Positions 44,418 through 53,401 of a stretch of DNA of 56,205 nt are shown here, one piece after another (within the stretch, counting starts at the first letter, position 1; each line of letters starts with the position of its first letter). The notes below the pieces were generated by a model. That model did not search any database. It had not been told where the DNA came from and worked only from the letters and a program-made list of their open reading frames with translations. The stretch is from Acidimicrobiia bacterium (GTDB taxonomy: Bacteria; Actinomycetota; Acidimicrobiia; Acidimicrobiales; Aldehydirespiratoraceae). The position numbers and the translations under genes were made by a program. The DNA lies in contig JAHQYM010000005.1 of NCBI GenBank assembly GCA_024421095.1, positions 1-56,205 of the forward strand, given 5' to 3'.

Positions 44418-45899
44418 TCAGCGGACTTCAGCCTCCCAGTCGCGGCTTTCAATAATCTCTTTGATGCGATGCAGAAACGCTGCTGCATAAGCACCGTCGA
44501 ATGCGCGATGATCCCAAGCCATCGCTAACACTCCTACCGAGTGTATGGCTATCGATTCGTTACCATAATTGTCGGTTACCACTACCGGTTTGCGACTTAC
44601 TCCATCGGTTGAAAGGATCGCCACTTGAGGTTGATTGATGATAGGGAACTGCATCATGGTGCCGTATTGACCGGCATTGGTAAGCGTGAAAGTTCCACCG
44701 CTGAGTTCATCGGGTAATAGTTGTTTGCTGCGCGCCCTCGCTGCTATATCCACGATGTCACGTGCTATTTGACGCAGACGTTTACCCTCGGCACCTTTGA
44801 TCACGGGTGCGAGTAGTCCATTAAAGTCGATGTCTACAGCGACACCAAGATTCACTTCATCGTGGACGACTAGATGGTCGCCTCCGAAACTAGCATTGAG
44901 ATGCGGGAAGTCCCGTAATGCGTCTACTAGGGCGCGGGCGATGAACGGTAGGTAGGTGAGGCTGAATCCCTCTGCCGTTTTCCACGCCGATTTCAAGGTT
45001 CGGCGCACGGTTTCAACACCCTCATAATCAATTTCCATTGCGGTCAACACATGCGGCGATGTGGCTTTGGAGGCGACCATGTGCTCTGCTGTGCGTTTAC
45101 GAATGTTGTTGAGCGCTACCACTTGGCCACGCGTTTGTACTTCGGTTGAAGTCATTGCGGTTGGACTAGTTGGAGGTTGCGGCATCACTATTTGTGTTGG
45201 TGCGGGTGTTGCGTGTTGCGTTGCTGGATCCGCGACTAGCGGTTGGGCAGGAGTCGGTTCAGGTTGCGCCGACGAAGGTGCGGGTTGTGCCGCTATCGGT
45301 GCGGGTTGTGCCGCTATCGGTGCGGGTTGTGCCGGTGCGGTTACAGGTGCGGGTTGTGAACGGATCACTGCTTCAACATCGGCTCGGGTGATTCGTCCAC
45401 CTATGCCAGTGCCAGCAATAGCGGATGGGTCAAGGTCGTAGTCGTTAATAAGGCGTCGCACCACAGGAGAAATCAGCGCGCTTAGACCCGAACGCACAGA
45501 TGATTCTTCAACAGTTTGCGATGCGGAAACCGGTGTTGTCGGTGGTTGGGTTGGCAACGGTTGAGGATGCGACAGGGCAGGCTCAAGCGGGGCTTGCGCC
45601 GGTTCTTCGAACACCGAAGCGGGCTCCGCTGCCGGTTCAGCGGTAGCCGAACGATTTGCCTCGCTGGCATCTTCAATGCGAGCGAGGACTTGACCAACCT
45701 CAACCGTGTCGCCCTCGTCGGCGAGAATTTCAGTCAACGTGCCGGCTCTCGGCGATGGCACTTCTGAGTCAACTTTGTCGGTGGAAACCTCAAAGAGGAT
45801 TTCATCCATTTCCACATGGTCGCCAAGTTGTTTGAACCAGCGATTTATCGTTCCTTCGGTGACTGTTTCACCTAACTGTGGCATCATCACATCAGCCAT
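44418..45899 (-). CDS. sucB: 2-oxoacid dehydrogenase E2 (dihydrolipoamide acyltransferase)
   Basis: 493 residues from MADVMMPQLGETV (ATG 45899). Lipoyl domain at 1-75 with modified Lys42 in STDKVDSEVPSP; E3-binding domain near 140-175 (VVRRLINDYDLDPSAIAGTG); a linker with repeated PAPIAAQ units; catalytic core with DHRAFDGAYAAAF. In actinobacteria this E2 serves pyruvate dehydrogenase and often the 2-oxoglutarate complex. It stands between lpd (30 bp upstream) and lipBA, so the scaffold, its E3 and its lipoylating enzyme are co-expressed. Confidence 0.93.
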   Translation of the reverse strand: MADVMMPQLGETVTEGTINRWFKQLGDHVEMDEILFEVSTDKVDSEVPSPRAGTLTEILADEGDTVEVGQVLARIEDASEANRSATAEPAAEPASVFEEPAQAPLEPALSHPQPLPTQPPTTPVSASQTVEESSVRSGLSALISPVVRRLINDYDLDPSAIAGTGIGGRITRADVEAVIRSQPAPVTAPAQPAPIAAQPAPIAAQPAPSSAQPEPTPAQPLVADPATQHATPAPTQIVMPQPPTSPTAMTSTEVQTRGQVVALNNIRKRTAEHMVASKATSPHVLTAMEIDYEGVETVRRTLKSAWKTAEGFSLTYLPFIARALVDALRDFPHLNASFGGDHLVVHDEVNLGVAVDIDFNGLLAPVIKGAEGKRLRQIARDIVDIAARARSKQLLPDELSGGTFTLTNAGQYGTMMQFPIINQPQVAILSTDGVSRKPVVVTDNYGNESIAIHSVGVLAMAWDHRAFDGAYAAAFLHRIKEIIESRDWEAEVR

Positions 45900-45928
45900 A
45901 ATTTTTCCCTTCAAAGCCCGAGACTATT

Positions 45929-47332
45929 TTATCCATGCAGCGAACGACCGGTTAGCGACAACACAGTCTCACCAAAGATTTCACTCATGGTGGGATGCGG
46001 TTGAATAAAAGCGGCAACATCATCCACCGTTGCTTCCCAATTGACGGCCAAGTATGCCTGTCCTAGTTGCTCAGTCACCCAAGGCCCAACCATATGCACA
46101 CCCAAAATTTGCCCCCCCGTGCCATCAGGGTTTTTCTCAGCAATGACTTTCACTAGGCCGTCGGTATCGCCCACGATTTTCGCTCGACCGCTACCGATAA
46201 AACGGTTAGCAGCTGTAACCACCTGATAGCCTGCTGCTCGCGCAGATTCTTCGGTGTGGCCAGCGAAAGCGACCTCAGGGTGGCAATAGATGCACCACGG
46301 CGTTCGTTGGTGGTCTAGTGGCAAAGGTTCTTCACTCAACGAATCGGTGACCGCCAACATTCCCTCAGCAAATGCAACATGAGCAAGTTGCGGTGTGTTG
46401 ATCAGGTCGCCAATGGCCCATACGTTGGGCTCGGCCGTACGACAACGGTCATCCACCTCAACGAAACCCCGTTCGTCAACACCAACCGCTGTGCCAACCA
46501 AGCCCAAATGTTCAGAATTGGGGCGACGCCCAACCGACACCACAACCAAGTCTACGTCTAGGGAGTTGCCATCGCCGAAAGTAACGGTGGTGTTTTGCCC
46601 TGCGGGGTCGGGGGTGTGGCCTTGAACTGAAGCCGAGGTGTAGACAGTAATCCCACGTTTCTTGAAACTGCGTGCCAAGACCTTGACGGCATCTCGGTCG
46701 CAGCCGTTGAGGATTTGCGGTAGCGCTTCAATGACCGAGACTTTCACGCCCAAGTCTGACATCATTGAGGCGAACTCGACACCGATCGCGCCACCGCCTA
46801 TCACTGCCGCACGCTGCGGTAGAGCTTGGATGGACAACAATTCGTCTGATGTCATGACTAGGCGGCCGTCAACTTCAAAACCTGGAATCGTGCGCGGCAA
46901 CGATCCCGTAGCCAAAATTACTGACGAAGCGGTGAGGGTTTGTTGGTCGGTGGCGCGATGTACTGTTACCACACGGTTGGCCCCCAAACTGCCGACTCCG
47001 TTATAGACGGTTACTTTGCGACCCTTTAGTAAATGTTCGAGCCCAGCAACGAGTTGATCAATGACGGTCTGCTTGCGCCGCATGGTGACACCCCAGTTGA
47101 GTTGCGGGGCTTCGGTCTCAACACCGAATTCGCTAGCGCGCGATACCGTGCGAAAAACGTGCGCCGTCTCCAACAACTCTTTCGCGGGAATGCAGCCAAC
47201 GTGCAAACAAGATCCGCCGACTTTGGCTTTTTCTACTAGGCCCACATTGAGCCCGATACCTGCTCCGTAGAGTGCGGCGGCGTAACCGCCAGGACCGCCA
47301 CCTATGACGATTAGATCGTGTTGTGTATTGAT
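45929..47332 (-). CDS. lpd: Dihydrolipoamide dehydrogenase (E3), apparent ATC start
   Basis: 467 residues if begun at ATC 47332. The N-terminus then reads (M)NTQHDLIVIGGGPGGYAAAL, the proper FAD-binding start. The redox pair is GGSCLHVGCIPAKELL, the NAD site AAVIGGGAIGVEFASMMSDL, and the catalytic His-Glu is HPTMSE near the end. GGGAGG sits seven bases before the ATC and an in-frame TGA lies six codons upstream, so no standard start is possible without losing the FAD motif. It re-oxidises the lipoyl groups of E2. Confidence 0.92.
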   Translation of the reverse strand: MNTQHDLIVIGGGPGGYAAALYGAGIGLNVGLVEKAKVGGSCLHVGCIPAKELLETAHVFRTVSRASEFGVETEAPQLNWGVTMRRKQTVIDQLVAGLEHLLKGRKVTVYNGVGSLGANRVVTVHRATDQQTLTASSVILATGSLPRTIPGFEVDGRLVMTSDELLSIQALPQRAAVIGGGAIGVEFASMMSDLGVKVSVIEALPQILNGCDRDAVKVLARSFKKRGITVYTSASVQGHTPDPAGQNTTVTFGDGNSLDVDLVVVSVGRRPNSEHLGLVGTAVGVDERGFVEVDDRCRTAEPNVWAIGDLINTPQLAHVAFAEGMLAVTDSLSEEPLPLDHQRTPWCIYCHPEVAFAGHTEESARAAGYQVVTAANRFIGSGRAKIVGDTDGLVKVIAEKNPDGTGGQILGVHMVGPWVTEQLGQAYLAVNWEATVDDVAAFIQPHPTMSEIFGETVLSLTGRSLHG

Positions 47333-47379
47333 AGGGTTTCCTCCCGCTCAAAACTAAGGCTACTCGGCTGCATTGGGGC

Positions 47380-47478
47380 TTAGGCGGCCATTAGCAACTG
47401 AATAGTGCCAGCTACCAAGATCGCTAATCCAACAAACAACGCCACCCCGATCAACATCCGTGTGCTCATAGCGGCCAT
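47380..47478 (-). CDS. Small single-helix membrane protein, 32 residues
   Basis: Starts at ATG 47478 (or 47469) and encodes MSTRMLIGVALFVGLAILVA followed by GTIQLLMAA. It is one hydrophobic helix with a basic start, so it should insert in the membrane. No clear ribosome site. It lies between lpd and the divergent thioredoxin-like gene. Unknown role; could be a chance frame. Confidence 0.4.
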   Translation of the reverse strand: MAAMSTRMLIGVALFVGLAILVAGTIQLLMAA

Positions 47479-47576
47479 CTCATAGACGCAAGGTTAGCGC
47501 GCTAGGTTCGGTTTGCGGGTTGCGTAATTTGTTGGCGCAATTGCTACTGATGCCCGGCGCGACTATAGTGGGGCCG

Positions 47577-48173
47577 ATGACCACAAGCAGTTTGCGCTCC
47601 GGCATAGGTATTGGTTTGCTGTCACTGGCGCTACTTGGTGCTTGCGGCAGTGGCACTCCTACCGAAACCACTCCTACCACCTCCGCCTTGAGCACCCCAA
47701 CTACGCTTTCAAGCACAACCGCACCCACTACTTCAACCAACGCAGAAGACGGAACTCAAGTAGATGTCGCTTGGCCACATACCTGGACGGAATCACTTAT
47801 CGGTGGGGGCCAATTTGATGCGGGCGACTACGCCGGTCAAGACTTGGTCTTATGGTTTTGGGCACCGTGGTGACCAACGTGTCAACGAGAAGCCGCTGCG
47901 GTCGCAGCGCTACAGCAACAGTTCGGGAACCAAGTCAGCATTATTGGAGTGGGTGGCGCAAGCTCATCAATTAGCGACCTCGAACGGTTCGTTAGTAATC
48001 ACGGTGCCGAGGCGATACCTAATCTCTCTGACCTTGACAATTCTGTGTGGGAATTCTATGATGTCACAAGCCAACAAACTTTCGCGCTAATCAACGATGA
48101 CGGCGCAACGGAAATAGCTAAAGTGTCGGTTCCTGAACTGGCTACCCGTATTGAAACGCTTGTGGCCACATAA
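47577..48173 (+). CDS. TlpA/ResA-like thioredoxin-fold lipoprotein, selenoprotein with in-frame UGA
   Basis: 198 residues read through TGA at 47871-47873. Signal peptide ends in LSLALLGAC (lipid anchor), then a Thr-rich linker. The thioredoxin motif is VLWFWAPW-U-PTCQREAAAV, so UGA (residue 99) replaces the first, nucleophilic Cys of CPTC. The frame continues with QFGNQVSIIGVGGASSSISD, AIPNLSDLDNSVWEFY and QQTFALINDDG to TAA. It should act outside the membrane in disulfide or peroxide chemistry. A hairpin with a GGUC loop follows the UGA. Without recoding the product ends before the catalytic site. Confidence 0.82.
47871..47909 (+). promoter_or_regulatory. Candidate bacterial SECIS element in the thioredoxin-like gene
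   Basis: CGCUGC (47894-47899) pairs perfectly with GCAGCG (47904-47909) around loop GGUC. The loop begins 30 bases from the U of UGA, inside the accepted spacing, and has G in the first two loop positions. Confidence 0.7.
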
Positions 48174-48225
48174 CCAAATCGTTTAGACTGGACGCGCGTT
48201 GGCGCGCTTGGCACGCTTGGCGCGC

Positions 48226-48462
48226 TTAACGGCGGCGGCGCAATATCCAACCCACAATCTCACTCAGCACCGCACCCGCAACCGCTGAAATCACGATAAT
48301 CAACCACAACGGCGCGCTGCGATCAATGAAAAACCATTGAACCGGCGTGCTGTCAGTGTTTTGCACAACGAATGCGATCAACGCAACAGCCACAAGTGCC
48401 GCTCCGATGAATCTAGCTAGTCCCTTCGTTGTCATCTGCTTTTCGTTTGGTTCCGTAGACAT
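48226..48462 (-). CDS. LapA-domain (DUF1049) small membrane protein
   Basis: 78 residues from ATG 48462, with GGAGGG upstream. Two hydrophobic helices (ALVAVALIAFVVQNTDSTPV; LWLIIVISAVAGAVLSEIVG) around WFFIDRSAPL, then an RRRR end; the QNTDSTPVQWFF stretch is the hallmark of the LapA/DUF1049 group. Membrane or envelope role unknown in actinobacteria. Confidence 0.75.
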   Translation of the reverse strand: MSTEPNEKQMTTKGLARFIGAALVAVALIAFVVQNTDSTPVQWFFIDRSAPLWLIIVISAVAGAVLSEIVGWILRRRR

Positions 48463-48550
48463 TCTCAACCCTCCTTGGCTGTAGGCTCTATAATCACACA
48501 GCATAGAGGTTGGCTAGCATAAGCACAGCACACTAGATTGGAGGACGATC

Positions 48551-49462
48551 ATGCGGGTACTAATCAGCGGTTCTAGCGGTTTGATTGGGGCGGCCTTGCT
48601 TGAAGCTTTGCAGGTCACAGCACATACTCCAATCCGCTTGTTGCGCACCCCCACCCAGAGCCAGGCGGAAAGCATTGTTTGGGATCCCGAAAAGGCGCAT
48701 CTGCCCGACGATGCCCTAAATAACATTGATGCGATCGTCCATCTAGCCGGTGAACCAATCGCCGCGAAGCGTTGGAGCGAAGCTCAGAAACGAAAAATAC
48801 TCCAAAGCCGAACGTCCACAACTAAACTATTAGCAACGGCCATCAGTGAAGCTGCCTCGCCACCATCAGTGTTTCTTTCGGGCTCCGCGATAGGGATTTA
48901 CGGCAACCGAGGCGACGAGCAACTCAATGAAATCAGCTCACGCGGTGAAGGTTTTCTTGCCGATGTGGTACGCCAATGGGAGCAGGCTGCTTGCGTTGCA
49001 AAAGAACACACACGCCTCGCGTATTTGCGTACCGGCGTAGTATTGTCGGACAAAGGTGGCGCGCTCAAAACCCAGTTGCCTTTCTTTCGGTTAGGAATCG
49101 GCGGGCGGATCGGCAGCGGCAACCAATGGCTCAGTTGGATCTCAATCCAAGACACAGTGCAAGCAATCATTTGGCTGTTAGACAACGATGTTAGTGGCCC
49201 GGTAAACCTCTGTTCCCCCAACCCGGTGACCAACGCCGAGTTCACCAAGGCGCTTGGTCAAGCCGTCGGTCGCCCCACGTTTCTGCCCACACCCAAACTT
49301 GCTACTTGGGCAAAAGTCGGCCCAGAACTAGCCGAAGAGCTACTCTACACTAGTCAAAAAGTTGATCCTGCTGCGCTACTAACCGCCGGTTACACGTTCC
49401 TCTATCCACATTTGGAACCCGCCTTGCGGAACACCCTCAGCGGTAGCGGTGCGCCAAGGTGA
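48551..49462 (+). CDS. TIGR01777-type nucleoside-diphosphate-sugar epimerase
   Basis: 303 residues of the short-chain dehydrogenase/epimerase fold: RVLISGSSGLIGAALLEAL (NAD-binding), IDAIVHLAGEPIAAKRWSE, SGSAIGIYGNRGDE, LRTGVVLSDKGGALKTQLP, and WISIQDTVQAIIWLL. The SulA/YfcH subgroup of unknown substrate. GGAGG stands before ATG 48551. Confidence 0.87.
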   Translation: MRVLISGSSGLIGAALLEALQVTAHTPIRLLRTPTQSQAESIVWDPEKAHLPDDALNNIDAIVHLAGEPIAAKRWSEAQKRKILQSRTSTTKLLATAISEAASPPSVFLSGSAIGIYGNRGDEQLNEISSRGEGFLADVVRQWEQAACVAKEHTRLAYLRTGVVLSDKGGALKTQLPFFRLGIGGRIGSGNQWLSWISIQDTVQAIIWLLDNDVSGPVNLCSPNPVTNAEFTKALGQAVGRPTFLPTPKLATWAKVGPELAEELLYTSQKVDPAALLTAGYTFLYPHLEPALRNTLSGSGAPR

Positions 49463-49475
49463 ACCACATCAACAG

Positions 49476-49946
49476 TTACAACACCTCAGGCATACCAAAA
49501 CCGGTTTGTTCTTTCTGTGTGACGGCTGCTTGTGACGCTAAACGGTCAGCAACGTCATTCCAGTGGTCCCCAGAGTGACCCTTGACCCACTTGAAAGTAA
49601 TTTCGTGGGTAAACGAACGGTAAAGCTCAATTAGTGGTTCCCAAAGGTCACGGTTGGCAACCACTTTCTTGCTTGAGGTGCGCCAATTGCGGTTGATCCA
49701 ACCGACCCACCAACGATCAGTAAAACAAGTGACCACATAGCTCGAATCTGAAATCACTTCGATGGTTCCGTCTGCCTCTGGTGCGACCGTTTGCAAAGCT
49801 TCAAGAACGGCAGTGAGTTCCATCCGCTGGTTGGTTGTTTCTGCAACCGCACCGCTAGCCCATTTGCCATCGGGGACCACCCAAGCCCAGCCACCAGGCC
49901 CGGGGTTACCCGAACATGAACCGTCGGTGTAAACGGTGGTCGCTAT
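49476..49946 (-). CDS. rnhA: Ribonuclease HI, start codon unclear
   Basis: About 156 residues from ATA 49946. VYTDGSCSGNPGPGGWAWV (first catalytic Asp), TNQRMELTAVLEAL (Glu), VISDSSYVV (Asp) and VKGHSGDHWNDVADRLA (final Asp) are all present. No ATG, GTG or TTG precedes the first Asp in frame; the only later GTG (49880) would delete it. Either ATA (or ATC further up) starts the gene, or one T too many in the T5 run (plus-strand A at 49965-49969) hides a start at ATG 49983. It removes RNA from RNA-DNA hybrids. Confidence 0.85.
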   Translation of the reverse strand: MATTVYTDGSCSGNPGPGGWAWVVPDGKWASGAVAETTNQRMELTAVLEALQTVAPEADGTIEVISDSSYVVTCFTDRWWVGWINRNWRTSSKKVVANRDLWEPLIELYRSFTHEITFKWVKGHSGDHWNDVADRLASQAAVTQKEQTGFGMPEVL

Positions 49947-50050
49947 TTGCGAGTCGGTAAAGCCAAAAAGGTCGATACGTCATTATGCAGCAAAATCTCA
50001 AAAAGTCAACCGTCTGAAAAGAAAAAAATGCTGCAACAATAGAGAGCGCT

Positions 50051-52768
50051 ATGGCAGACCATTTCTCCCGGCAACTACCCGACATTGACCCAGACGAAAC
50101 CACGGAATGGACCGACTCCCTTGATGCCGTTCACGCCCGAGCCGGCCAGGCAAGAGCCCGTTACCTGTTAGCCAAACTATTAGAACGCGCCAACGAACTC
50201 AACATCGGCGTACCCCCAACCACCAGCACACCCTACATCAACACCATCCCAGCCACTTCGCAACCATTCTTTCCTGGCGACGAATACATTGAGCGGCGCA
50301 TCCGCGCCATCATTCGTTGGAACGCCGCGGCGATGGTGATACGCGCCAACAAAGTTGCTGACGGCATCGGTGGCCACCTGTCAACCTTTGCGTCCAGCGC
50401 GGCGCTGTACGAAGTTGGTTTCAACCATTTCTTCAAAGGCAAAGAAGACGGTCTACCCGGAGACCACGTTTATTTCCAAGGCCACGCCGCGCCGGGGGTG
50501 TATGCGCGTGCCTTCTTAGAAGGGCGCTTGAACGAGACGCAACTCGACAATTTCCGTATGGAAGTAAACGGCGCTGGCCTCTCGAGTTACCCTCACCCTC
50601 GTTTGATGCCCGACTTTTGGGAATACCCAACTGTGTCGATGGGTTTAGGGCCGATCAACTCGATTTATCACGCCCGGTTCAACCGCTACATGCATCAGCG
50701 CAGCATTGACGACACCTCGCAGAGCAGCGTGTGGTGTTATCTCGGTGACGGCGAATGCGACGAACCCGAAACGCTCGGGGCAATCTCTCTGGCGGGTCGC
50801 TCCGGCCTTGACAACCTGAAATGGATCATCAACTGCAACTTGCAACGCTTGGATGGCCCAGTGCGGGGTAATGGCAAGATTATTCAAGAACTTGAAGGCG
50901 TGTTTCGTGGTGCCGGATGGAACGTCATCAAAGTAATTTGGGGTAGCCGCTGGGACGAATTATTGCATCGTGACGTAGACGGTTTGTTGCTCAACAAAAT
51001 GGCCGAAACCGTGGATGGGGAATACCAGCGTTTCGCCGTGGAAGACGGTGGCTACATCCGTGAACATTTTTTCGGTCCAGACCCGAGGTTACGCAAACTC
51101 GTTGAACATTTGAGTGACGATTACCTAAAAGCACTCCCCCGCGGCGGCCACGACTACCAAAAAGTTTACGCGGCTTTCAAAGCGGCAGCCGAGACGGTCG
51201 GCCAACCAACGGTGATCCTCGCCAAAACGATCAAAGGTTGGACGCTCGGCGAGGGTTTCGAAGGCCGCAACGCCACCCACCAAATCAAGAAAATGACCAA
51301 AGCACAACTCCTTGAACTTCGTGCCCGTCTGCGTATGGAAAACGAGATCAGCGAAGAATCCCTTGAGGACGGCATCCCCCCTTATTACCGTCCCTCACCA
51401 GATTCCGCAGAACGCGAATACCTCATGGAGCGCCGCCGCGCCTTGGATGGTCCCCTGCCAAGCCGCATAGTACGCGACCGCCGGCCACTCAAGCTCCCTG
51501 CCGAGGCACTTTTCAACGACCTGCAAAAGGGCTCGGCGGGGCGCGCTGTATCAACCACGATGGCGTTTACCGCAGTGTTGCGAGAGATGCTGAGAGACGA
51601 ACGATTCGGGGCCCGTGTGGTGCCGATAGTTCCCGACGAAGCACGCACTTTCGGTATGGATTCTTTGTTTCGAGAGTTCCGTATCTATGCACCACAAGGC
51701 CAGTTGTATGAGCCTGTGGATCACGACCTGTTGCTTTCCTACGCGGAATCAAAGGATGGTCAGATCATTGAAGAAGGCATCACCGAGTGTGGCTCAACGG
51801 CTGAGTGGATCGCCGCTGCTACCGCTTACGCCAATAGCGGTGTACCTATGGTTCCGTTCTACACGTTTTACTCCATGTTTGGATTTCAGCGTGTGGGTGA
51901 TTCGCTTTGGGCAGCCGCAGATGCCCGCGCCAGAGGTTTTCTCATGGGGGCTACCGCAGGCCGCACCACGCTACTCGGCGAAGGTTTGCAACACCAAGAC
52001 GGGCACAGCTTGTTGTTGGCATCCGCGGTTCCGGCTTGTGAGGCATACGACCCAGCGTTTGCCTACGAACTCGGAACTATTCTACGCGATGGTCTGGCGC
52101 GAATGTATCCCCACGGGCAAGCCACCGATGGCGAAGATGTCTTCTACTACATAACTATTTATAACGAAAACTATGCACAGCCAACTCGTCCCGACCACGT
52201 TCAAGACCGTGACATCACCGACGGCATCTACAAGTTTGATGACGGCCCCGACAATCTGACTCGCCGCGCCACCATCTTATTTTCGGGCACGTTGAACCTC
52301 GCCGCTCGTCAAGCTCAAGAAATCCTCGCTGACGACTATGGCATAGGAGCGGAACTCTGGAGTGTCACCTCTTACAAACGCCTGCGTACACAAGCCTTAG
52401 ATGTGGAACGCCGTAATCGACTTTTGCAGCAAGAACCCGCAGAATTATCGAACGTGGCGCGAAAGTTGAGCGACAGCGAGGGGCCAATCTTGGCCGTGTC
52501 GGACTGGATGACTTTAGTTCCCGATCAAATCGCCCGATTCACTCCCCGACCGTTGCATGTCTTAGGTACTGATGGTTTTGGTCGCTCCGATACCAGAGAA
52601 GCGCTACGCCGGTTTTTTGAAATAGACGCGGAGAGTATCGTTGTGGCTGTGCTTTCGGCAATGCTTGGCGAAGGCACTGCCAGCATTGACGAAGTGCGCC
52701 GTGCGATTGAGGTCGCTGGTATCGACCCATACCGCGCCGACCCAGCACACCCCGAAGCCGGTGTCTGA
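50051..52768 (+). CDS. aceE: Pyruvate dehydrogenase E1, single-chain type
   Basis: 905 residues: RYLLAKLLERANELNIGVP, FFPGDEYIERRIRAIIRWNA, HVYFQGHAAPGVYARAFLEG, the thiamine-diphosphate motif GDGECDEPETLGAI...NLKWIINCNLQ, and AGRTTLLGEGLQHQDGHSLL. It decarboxylates pyruvate and passes acetyl to the lipoylated E2, encoded 4 kb away with its E3 and lipBA. It is divergent from rnhA. The DNA-glycosylase gene overlaps its end by eight bases. Confidence 0.95.
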   Translation: MADHFSRQLPDIDPDETTEWTDSLDAVHARAGQARARYLLAKLLERANELNIGVPPTTSTPYINTIPATSQPFFPGDEYIERRIRAIIRWNAAAMVIRANKVADGIGGHLSTFASSAALYEVGFNHFFKGKEDGLPGDHVYFQGHAAPGVYARAFLEGRLNETQLDNFRMEVNGAGLSSYPHPRLMPDFWEYPTVSMGLGPINSIYHARFNRYMHQRSIDDTSQSSVWCYLGDGECDEPETLGAISLAGRSGLDNLKWIINCNLQRLDGPVRGNGKIIQELEGVFRGAGWNVIKVIWGSRWDELLHRDVDGLLLNKMAETVDGEYQRFAVEDGGYIREHFFGPDPRLRKLVEHLSDDYLKALPRGGHDYQKVYAAFKAAAETVGQPTVILAKTIKGWTLGEGFEGRNATHQIKKMTKAQLLELRARLRMENEISEESLEDGIPPYYRPSPDSAEREYLMERRRALDGPLPSRIVRDRRPLKLPAEALFNDLQKGSAGRAVSTTMAFTAVLREMLRDERFGARVVPIVPDEARTFGMDSLFREFRIYAPQGQLYEPVDHDLLLSYAESKDGQIIEEGITECGSTAEWIAAATAYANSGVPMVPFYTFYSMFGFQRVGDSLWAAADARARGFLMGATAGRTTLLGEGLQHQDGHSLLLASAVPACEAYDPAFAYELGTILRDGLARMYPHGQATDGEDVFYYITIYNENYAQPTRPDHVQDRDITDGIYKFDDGPDNLTRRATILFSGTLNLAARQAQEILADDYGIGAELWSVTSYKRLRTQALDVERRNRLLQQEPAELSNVARKLSDSEGPILAVSDWMTLVPDQIARFTPRPLHVLGTDGFGRSDTREALRRFFEIDAESIVVAVLSAMLGEGTASIDEVRRAIEVAGIDPYRADPAHPEAGV

Positions 52769-53339
52769 GCAATCAATTCCTTGGCGGGGCACGCTCGTGG
52801 TGAGCGGTGACACTGACGCTGACGAACTCATAAACACCAATCCGCTTGCGCTGCTCATCGGTATGTTGTTAGACCAACAAGTGCCGCTCGAATGGGCTTT
52901 CGCCGCGCCCCAACGGCTAGCGCAACGACTCGGAGGCAACCTAGAAGCAACCCAGATAGCCGAGTTGAATCCGCAATTTCTGGAAGCGGCGGCTGTTGAA
53001 AAACCTGCCATTCACAGATTTCCAGCGATGATGGCTCGCCGTATCCACAAAATGTGTGAGTACTTGGTGGACGAATATGGCGGTGACCCGGCGGCTGTCT
53101 GGATTGCTGAAACCGACGCTGCAGTTGTTTATGAGCGACTACTGGCTTTGCCTGGTTTTGGGCCCAACAAAGCGCAGATATTTCTGACTATTCTGGTCAA
53201 ACGGTTCGATCAGCAGTTGCCGGGGTGGGAGAGCATCGTCGGTGAATACGCCACCGAAGACTTGCGCAGCGTTGCCGACCTCGGCGACCCCGACGCATTG
53301 CGAAGACTACGCGAAAAACGCCGCAACCAAAAGCGCTAA
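52761..53339 (+). CDS. HhH-GPD base-excision DNA repair protein
   Basis: 192 residues from GTG 52761, inside the end of aceE. LLIGMLLDQQVPLEWAFAAP, MMARRIHKMCEYLVDEYGGD and ALPGFGPNKAQIFLTILVKR form the helix-hairpin-helix fold of the actinobacterial small glycosylase group. Its lesion is not known. Coupled to aceE by overlap. Confidence 0.85.
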   Translation: MSEQSIPWRGTLVVSGDTDADELINTNPLALLIGMLLDQQVPLEWAFAAPQRLAQRLGGNLEATQIAELNPQFLEAAAVEKPAIHRFPAMMARRIHKMCEYLVDEYGGDPAAVWIAETDAAVVYERLLALPGFGPNKAQIFLTILVKRFDQQLPGWESIVGEYATEDLRSVADLGDPDALRRLREKRRNQKR

Positions 53340-53401
53340 CCCGATCCCCACATTGACGCACCGACACGATCCAGAATTGTTAGCGCATGGGCATCTTGGC
53401 C

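Noticed and set aside
7887-47873. Reassignment of TGA to Cys or Trp in the whole genome
   Set aside because: Many clear genes, such as metY, the E2 gene and aceE, end in TGA at the expected length, and only catalytic Cys positions are affected.
52604-53011. Minus-strand open frames across the aceE end and glycosylase gene
   Set aside because: Antisense of well-supported plus-strand genes with overlap coupling.
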